11,467 nucleotides of DNA, from assembly GCA_029549705.1 (NCBI GenBank), contig JAKPIR010000425.1, forward strand, positions 1 through 11,467. The letters are read 5' to 3'. Source of the DNA: Pseudomonadota bacterium. GTDB taxonomy: Bacteria > Pseudomonadota > Gammaproteobacteria > Burkholderiales > Methylophilaceae. A model generated the notes under the pieces. The model had not been told where the DNA came from and made no database searches. It was given only the letters and a program-made list of their open reading frames with translations. Positions 7,545-11,467 of the stretch are shown here, piece after piece (the stretch's first letter is position 1; each line of letters begins with the position of its first letter). The position numbers and the translations under genes are program-made.

Positions 7545-8954
7545 ATGTCTGTAGCAAATGTTATGAAAATGGTAGAAGAAAACGACATCAAATTCGTCGA
7601 TTTCCGCTTTACTGATACCCGTGGCAAAGAACAGCACGTTACCGTACCCGTGTCACATTTTAACGAAGATAAGTTTACTGAAGGCCACGCGTTTGATGGC
7701 TCTTCAATTGGCGGCTGGAAAGGCATTCAAGCATCTGATATGCAATTGATGCCAGATGCCTCAACCGCAAACATTGACCCATTCATGGATGAACCAACCC
7801 TTATTTTAACCTGTGATGTCGTTGACCCAACCGATGGTAAAGGTTACGAGCGTGACCCACGTAGCTTGGCTAAGCGTGCTGAAGCCTACTTAAAATCAAC
7901 GGGTTTAGGCGACACAGCTTACTTCGGCCCAGAGCCAGAGTTCTTCATTTTTGACAGCATTCAATGGGATGTACAAATGAGTGGCTGCTCAGTGCGCATC
8001 AACTCAGAAGAAGGCGCTTGGGCTTCAAACGAAAAATTTGAAGGCGGCAACACTGGCCACCGTCCAGGTGTTAAAGGCGGCTACTTCCCAGTGCCACCAG
8101 TCGATTCATTGCATGACATCCGCTCAGCCATGTGTATGACGCTTGAAGCAATGGGCGTGCCTGTTGAAGTGCACCACCATGAAGTGGCCACTGCTGGTCA
8201 ATGTGAAATCGGCACTAAATTCAGCACCTTAGTACAACGCGCTGACTGGACGCAAATTCAAAAATACGTGATTTTGAATACCGCACACGCCTACGGTAAA
8301 ACTGCGACATTTATGCCAAAACCATTCGCTGGCGATAACGGTTCAGGTATGCATGTGCACCAATCCGTTTGGAAAGACGGCAAAAACTTGTTCGCTGGTA
8401 ACGGCTATGCGGGTTTGAGCGAATTTGCCTTGTACTACATCGGCGGCATTATCAAACACGCTAAAGCATTGAATGCAATTACAAACCCAGGTACTAACTC
8501 ATACAAACGCTTAGTGCCACACTTTGAAGCACCAGTAAAATTAGCATACTCAGCTAAAAACCGTTCAGCTTCTATCCGTATTCCTTTTGTGCATTCAGAC
8601 AAAGCACGCCGTGTTGAAGCACGCTTCCCTGACCCTATCGCTAACCCATACTTAGCTTTCTCTGCATTGCTCATGGCTGGTTTAGATGGCGTGCAAAACA
8701 AAATTCACCCAGGTGAGCCAGCAACTAAAGATTTATACCATCTTCCACCTGAAGAAGATGCACAAATCCCAACCGTATGTGCATCATTAGAAGAAGCACT
8801 TGCAGAGTTAGACAAAGACCGTGAGTTTTTAACCAAAGGTGGTGTATTTACCAATGACTGGATTGATGCTTATATTGCATTGAAAATGGAAGAAGTGAAC
8901 AAAATCCGTATCACACCTCATCCAGCTGAGTTTAGCTTGTACTACTCTTGCTAA
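7545..8954 (+). CDS. glnA: Glutamine synthetase, type I
   Basis: GlnA condenses glutamate and ammonia with ATP to form glutamine, the main ammonium-assimilation step under nitrogen limitation; it works as a cytoplasmic dodecamer. The protein has 469 residues, the same as E. coli. Visible motifs are DGSSIGGWKGIQASDM (51-66), metal ligands E130/E132 in FGPEPEFF, VHHHEVATAGQCEIG (209-223, E213 and E221) and NGSGMHVHQS (265-274, H270). NPGTNSYKRL (314-323), R340, and E358/R360 in EARFPDP complete the active site. Y398 in KDLYHLPPEED is the adenylylation tyrosine (Y397 in E. coli), so activity should be tuned by the GlnE adenylyltransferase and PII. The start has a clear AGGAGA ribosome site 5 bases upstream. 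Expression is predicted from the sigma-54/NtrC region just before it, and it ends at a strong terminator. Confidence 0.99.
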   Translation: MSVANVMKMVEENDIKFVDFRFTDTRGKEQHVTVPVSHFNEDKFTEGHAFDGSSIGGWKGIQASDMQLMPDASTANIDPFMDEPTLILTCDVVDPTDGKGYERDPRSLAKRAEAYLKSTGLGDTAYFGPEPEFFIFDSIQWDVQMSGCSVRINSEEGAWASNEKFEGGNTGHRPGVKGGYFPVPPVDSLHDIRSAMCMTLEAMGVPVEVHHHEVATAGQCEIGTKFSTLVQRADWTQIQKYVILNTAHAYGKTATFMPKPFAGDNGSGMHVHQSVWKDGKNLFAGNGYAGLSEFALYYIGGIIKHAKALNAITNPGTNSYKRLVPHFEAPVKLAYSAKNRSASIRIPFVHSDKARRVEARFPDPIANPYLAFSALLMAGLDGVQNKIHPGEPATKDLYHLPPEEDAQIPTVCASLEEALAELDKDREFLTKGGVFTNDWIDAYIALKMEEVNKIRITPHPAEFSLYYSC

Positions 8955-8974
8955 TATCGTTTAGTAAGTAACCT

Positions 8975-9004
8975 AAAAAAGGGGCATTTGATGCCCCTTT
9001 TTTT
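8975..9004 (+). terminator. Intrinsic terminator of glnA
   Basis: GGGGCAT (8981-8987), loop TTG, ATGCCCC (8991-8997) is followed by seven T; the six A before the stem can extend the pairing into the T-run. This is a classical rho-independent terminator 20 bases after the glnA stop. It suggests glnA is mainly monocistronic and that the genes to its right need their own promoter or read-through. Confidence 0.95.
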
Positions 9005-9057
9005 ATTGTTCACTTTATCGGCTAAAGTCCAATGTCAAACTTACGTAAAACAATGCG

Positions 9058-9077
9058 TTGGCATACTATGTTGCCAA
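9058..9077. repeat. Inverted repeat upstream of the DUF4124 gene
   Basis: TTGGCA (9058-9063) and TGCCAA (9072-9077) form a perfect 6-bp dyad with an 8-base spacer, 28 bases before the next start codon. It could be an operator or part of a promoter. The dyad also resembles a sigma-54 element (TTGGCA ... TTGC), but GG and GC are eleven bases apart, one more than this sigma factor normally accepts. No good sigma-70 pair was found in 9005-9105. Confidence 0.35.
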
Positions 9078-9105
9078 ATTTCATTAACTCTACTAAACTA
9101 AGCCC

Positions 9106-9618
9106 ATGAAAAAATATTTATTGATATTTGCCTTGAGCGCTGGCGCATTTTCTGTGAATGCATTCGCTGAAATCTATAAACACGTAGATGCCGATGGGCG
9201 TATTACTTATTCCAATATTAAATCTAAAGGTGCCACACGTTTAGATATTGACCCTGATGCCAATGTCATTAAAAATGAGCGGGCCAGATCAAACATCAAT
9301 CGTGCAAATAACAATAACAACCGCGCCGCTACACCAAGTGATTTTCCAAAAGTAGATAAACAAACGCAAAGCAACCGCGATAGTAAACGTCAGGAAATCT
9401 TACAAAATGAGCTAGAGGGCGAAAAAGCAGCCTTGGCGCAAGCCAAAAAAGCCTATGCTGAAGGCGAGGCCAACCCCGAAATGGTGCATCATGCCGACGG
9501 CAAAACATTTCGAAATGTTGCAAAATTTCAAGAAAAAATGAAAAGCCTTCAAGCCGATGTTGATGGCCATGAAAACAATATTAAGCTTCTAGAAAAAGAG
9601 CTTGAGTCACTACGCTAG
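9106..9618 (+). CDS. Exported DUF4124 domain protein with coiled coil
   Basis: This small protein of 170 residues has a signal peptide: KK at 2-3, a hydrophobic stretch at about 4-16, and likely cleavage after AFA at 21. The mature N terminus EIYKHVDADGRITYSNIKSKG (22-42) is the DUF4124 motif, a short aromatic beta-type module common in periplasmic proteins of proteobacteria and without known function. Residues about 58-95 are polar and low-complexity, with five Asn at 68-72. Residues about 95-118 and 138-168 are Lys/Glu/Gln-rich with heptad-like spacing and look like coiled coil. The ATG gives a clean signal peptide, though its ribosome site is weak. It lies between glnA and ntrB, with terminator hairpins on both sides, so it may be a separate transcript. 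A link to nitrogen control is suggested only by position. Confidence 0.85.
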   Translation: MKKYLLIFALSAGAFSVNAFAEIYKHVDADGRITYSNIKSKGATRLDIDPDANVIKNERARSNINRANNNNNRAATPSDFPKVDKQTQSNRDSKRQEILQNELEGEKAALAQAKKAYAEGEANPEMVHHADGKTFRNVAKFQEKMKSLQADVDGHENNIKLLEKELESLR

Positions 9619-9653
9619 CCTAGTACTCATCAAAAATCTGCCCGCCCCTCATC

Positions 9654-9688
9654 AAATGAGACCAGCATGATATGTTGGTCTCATTTTT
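9654..9688 (+). terminator. Terminator between the DUF4124 gene and ntrB
   Basis: AAATGAGACCA (9654-9664) pairs perfectly with TGGTCTCATTT (9676-9686). The apparent loop GCATGATATGT continues the stem through one G-T pair and CAT/ATG, leaving a three-base loop, so about 15 consecutive pairs can form. A run of five T (9684-9688) follows, giving rho-independent terminator shape. It sits 35 bases after the DUF4124 stop and 68 before ntrB. The remaining 9689-9756 has a -10-like TATGAT (9702-9707) but no matching -35 box. Confidence 0.8.
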
Positions 9689-9756
9689 GCTTTAATCATA
9701 GTATGATGATTCATCCCTTAACAATCTCAAGTTTTATTTTGGTGCAATAACGCAAA

Positions 9757-10851
9757 ATGGTTCAATCAACCCCAAATTTATTCAGTGGGCTAGAGCATCT
9801 CGCTACCGCAATCATTCTGCTCGATCAAAATAGCCATGTGGTCTACATTAACCCAGCGGCCGAGATTACCTTTGCATTTAGTGCCACGCACGTGACTGGC
9901 ATGCCAATTAACGAGGTGTTTCCTGAATGTGAGATATTGATGCTGGCCATTAAAAATGCGATTTCCCAGCAAAGCCCATTCAGAGAGCACGAGTTCACGA
10001 TTACCACCAACCGGTTTCAGTCGTTTTCTGTGACTTGCACAGCCACCCCGATTGATGCACCAAATGCGTGCCTGATTTTAGAATTTCAGCAAATGGACGC
10101 ACAACTTCGCATCGCGCGCGAGGAGCGTATGCTGATACAGCAACAAGCCAATGCCGAATTGTTACGTAACCTCGCCCACGAAATTCGCAACCCGCTTGGC
10201 GGCCTTCGAGGTGCTGCCCAATTACTTGAGCATGAGTTACCTTCACCAACTTTACGCGAATACACGCAAGTCATTATTAAAGAGGCCGACCGCCTACAAG
10301 CACTGATGGATCGCTTGCTGATTCCACACCGCGCACCAAAATACCAGCCAACCAATATCCATGAAGTGCTTGAACGCGTGCGTAGCCTGCTGCTCGCAGA
10401 GTCGCCCAAAACAATGCTGATTCAACGCGACTACGATTTAAGTCTGCCTGAACTCATCGGTGACCGTGAAAAGCTCATTCAAGCCGTGCTGAATATTGCC
10501 CGCAATGCCGCACAGGCTATGCAAACGCACAACACGAGAGACAGTAAAATTATTTTTAGAACCCGTGCTGAGCGGCAGGTAACGCTTGCACGCAAGCGTT
10601 ACCGCGTAGCCATTAAGCTAGAAATTATTGATAACGGGCCGGGCATTCCCGCTGACATTCGCGACCGTATTTTTTATCCGCTTGTATCGGGTGCTGAAGG
10701 CGGCACAGGGCTAGGTTTAACACTTGCACAAACATTCATCACCCAGCATCACGGCATGATTGAGTGTGAAAGCGAGGCGGGCAAGACTTGCTTTACGATT
10801 TTGTTACCAATTGAAACTTCAGCAGTGAAGCCAACAATAATAAAACAGTAA
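9757..10851 (+). CDS. ntrB: Nitrogen regulation sensor histidine kinase NtrB (GlnL)
   Basis: NtrB is the cytoplasmic kinase/phosphatase that, under control of PII, phosphorylates NtrC when nitrogen is short. The 364 residues carry an N-terminal PAS-type domain (about 8-110) with no membrane segments. The dimerisation/phosphoacceptor region LLRNLAHEIRNPLGGLRGAA (135-154) has H141 as the phosphorylated residue. The conserved NtrB linker LLIPHRAPKYQPTNIHEVLERV is at 187-208. The ATPase domain has its N box around N246/N250 (QAVLNIARNAAQAM), G1 as DNGPGIP at 292-298 and G2 as GGTGLGLTLA at 315-324. HEIRNPLGGLRGAAQLL is near-identical to the E. coli NtrB motif as I recall it, which distinguishes it from other kinases. 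The ATG at 9757 has no strong ribosome site, but the N-terminal length is normal. It is followed by ntrC 107 bases on, with a REPIN-like repeat between. Confidence 0.96.
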   Translation: MVQSTPNLFSGLEHLATAIILLDQNSHVVYINPAAEITFAFSATHVTGMPINEVFPECEILMLAIKNAISQQSPFREHEFTITTNRFQSFSVTCTATPIDAPNACLILEFQQMDAQLRIAREERMLIQQQANAELLRNLAHEIRNPLGGLRGAAQLLEHELPSPTLREYTQVIIKEADRLQALMDRLLIPHRAPKYQPTNIHEVLERVRSLLLAESPKTMLIQRDYDLSLPELIGDREKLIQAVLNIARNAAQAMQTHNTRDSKIIFRTRAERQVTLARKRYRVAIKLEIIDNGPGIPADIRDRIFYPLVSGAEGGTGLGLTLAQTFITQHHGMIECESEAGKTCFTILLPIETSAVKPTIIKQ

Positions 10852-10856
10852 ACATT

Positions 10857-10931
10857 TGTAGGAGCGCAATCTATTGCGCGAAAGTAGTGCTGACAGGTCG
10901 CATAATTCGCGCAATAAATTGCGCTCCTACA
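10857..10931. repeat. REPIN-like inverted pair of palindromes between ntrB and ntrC
   Basis: The arms 10857-10882 and 10906-10931 (26 bases each) are reverse complements with a single mismatch (C10871 against A10917), around a 23-base spacer. Each arm is itself a hairpin: GCGCAAT-CT-ATTGCGC at 10864-10879 and GCGCAAT-AA-ATTGCGC at 10909-10924, each preceded on its own strand by a GTAG head (GTAGGA). A GTAG head plus an imperfect palindrome in inverted pairs is the layout of bacterial REP doublets (REPINs), which are moved by IS200-like REP-associated transposases (RAYT). It begins 6 bases after the ntrB stop and ends 27 bases before ntrC, so the ntrBC transcript would contain a large hairpin. 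No transposase gene lies in the window. Confidence 0.8.
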
Positions 10932-10958
10932 GTCTTTTATACAATTTGAAAGCTAAAC

Positions 10959-11467
10959 ATGAAACCAATCTGGATTATCGATGATGACAAATCAATACGC
11001 TGGGTATTTGAAAAAGCCCTGACGCGCACTGATTTAGACTACAAGACATTTTCATCTGTGGCTGAGGCGCTCAATATGCTGGAACGTGAGCAGCCGCAAG
11101 TCGTGGTCAGTGATATTCGCATGCCCAATGGTTCTGGCTTGGATTTTTTGACTGAAATCAAGCAAAAGTATCCTGATATTCCTGTCATTATCATGACCGC
11201 TTATTCAGACCTAGAAAGCGCCGTTGCTGCTTTTCAAGGCGGTGCATTTGAGTATTTAGCCAAACCGTTTGATGTAGACCAAGCCATTGATGTGATTAAG
11301 CGCGCGGTTGAAGAAAGCACCAGAGAATACACCGAAAAAGTCACGCTGGAGGCCACGCCAGAGATTATTGGCCAAGCACCTGCCATGCAGGAAGTTTTTC
11401 GCGCCATTGGCAGGCTTAGCCGCTCGCACGCAACCGTGCTCATCAATGGTGAATCTGGCAGCGGCAA
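10959..11467 (+). CDS. ntrC: Nitrogen regulator NtrC (GlnG), sigma-54 activator, 3' end cut off
   Basis: NtrC is the response regulator that, once phosphorylated by NtrB, oligomerises at enhancers and drives sigma-54 promoters such as that of glnA. The reading frame is open from ATG 10959 to the window edge, 169 full codons. The receiver domain begins MKPIWIIDDDKSIRWVFEKA, with acidic pocket D8-D10, phosphorylation site D52 in VVSDIRMPNGSG, T80 in IIMTAYSDL and K102 in YLAKPFD. The AAA+ domain begins near 135 (PEIIGQAPAMQEVFRAIGRLS) and the sequence stops inside its Walker A GESGSGK (164-170). The GAFTGA loop and the DNA-binding helix-turn-helix expected in about 300 further residues lie outside the window. 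The REPIN-like repeat separates it from ntrB; a weak GAAAG precedes the start. Confidence 0.96.
   Translation, partial: MKPIWIIDDDKSIRWVFEKALTRTDLDYKTFSSVAEALNMLEREQPQVVVSDIRMPNGSGLDFLTEIKQKYPDIPVIIMTAYSDLESAVAAFQGGAFEYLAKPFDVDQAIDVIKRAVEESTREYTEKVTLEATPEIIGQAPAMQEVFRAIGRLSRSHATVLINGESGSG

Noticed and set aside
9694..9711. AATCAT-N6-ATGATT dyad upstream of ntrB
   Set aside because: Short A/T-rich arms of this kind arise by chance in such sequence; nothing links it to a regulator.
9741..9753. Possible sigma-54 promoter before ntrB (GG ... GC)
   Set aside because: Only nine bases separate GG and GC, and the element ends three bases before the start codon, leaving no room for a transcript leader.
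1..11467. A new defence, mobile or biosynthetic system
   Set aside because: All ten genes belong to core functions or to widespread conserved families, in gene orders familiar from proteobacteria. There is no integrase, transposase, toxin-antitoxin pair, reverse transcriptase, phage gene or repeat array, and no abrupt compositional shift that I could see by eye.

Overview
This is an ordinary-looking chromosomal stretch from a Gram-negative bacterium. Gene content and order suggest a betaproteobacterium, possibly Methylophilaceae (Methylotenera-like). The basis is a moderately AT-rich sequence, an ssb / YajR-type transporter pair divergent from uvrA, an aroE-mtgA pair, and a glnA - DUF4124 - ntrB - ntrC nitrogen cluster. 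The taxonomic assignment is inference from gene order and protein style, not from a search. I see no phage, insertion sequence, CRISPR array, tRNA or rRNA.

Left block (69-5024): a leftward two-gene operon, yajR then ssb, with a 2-base gap and a hairpin terminator at 69-95. It diverges from uvrA across a 177-base intergenic region. SSB and UvrA both serve DNA repair; the transporter between them is a 12-helix MFS protein with the extra C-terminal domain typical of YajR.

Middle block (5109-7253): a leftward, tightly packed operon aroE - mtgA - DUF456 membrane protein. It has a 4-base stop/start overlap (mtgA apparently starts at TTG), then a 3-base gap, and ends at a 16-bp perfect hairpin followed by a T-run. 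It converges on uvrA. The genes serve shikimate synthesis and peptidoglycan polymerisation, plus an uncharacterised membrane protein.

Right block (7351-11467, running off the end): the nitrogen-control region. glnA (adenylylatable type I glutamine synthetase) has a textbook control region: a sigma-54 promoter with the exact GG-N10-GC spacing, preceded by two 17-bp NtrC-like dyads 30 bp apart. glnA ends at a strong terminator. A small exported DUF4124/coiled-coil protein follows, then another terminator hairpin, then ntrB (sensor kinase) and ntrC (sigma-54 activator, cut by the window end). NtrC would act back on the glnA promoter, so the block encodes a largely self-contained feedback loop.

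The least routine item is a two-unit inverted palindrome with GTAG heads (REPIN-like) between ntrB and ntrC at 10857-10931. I found no convincing previously undescribed multi-gene system.
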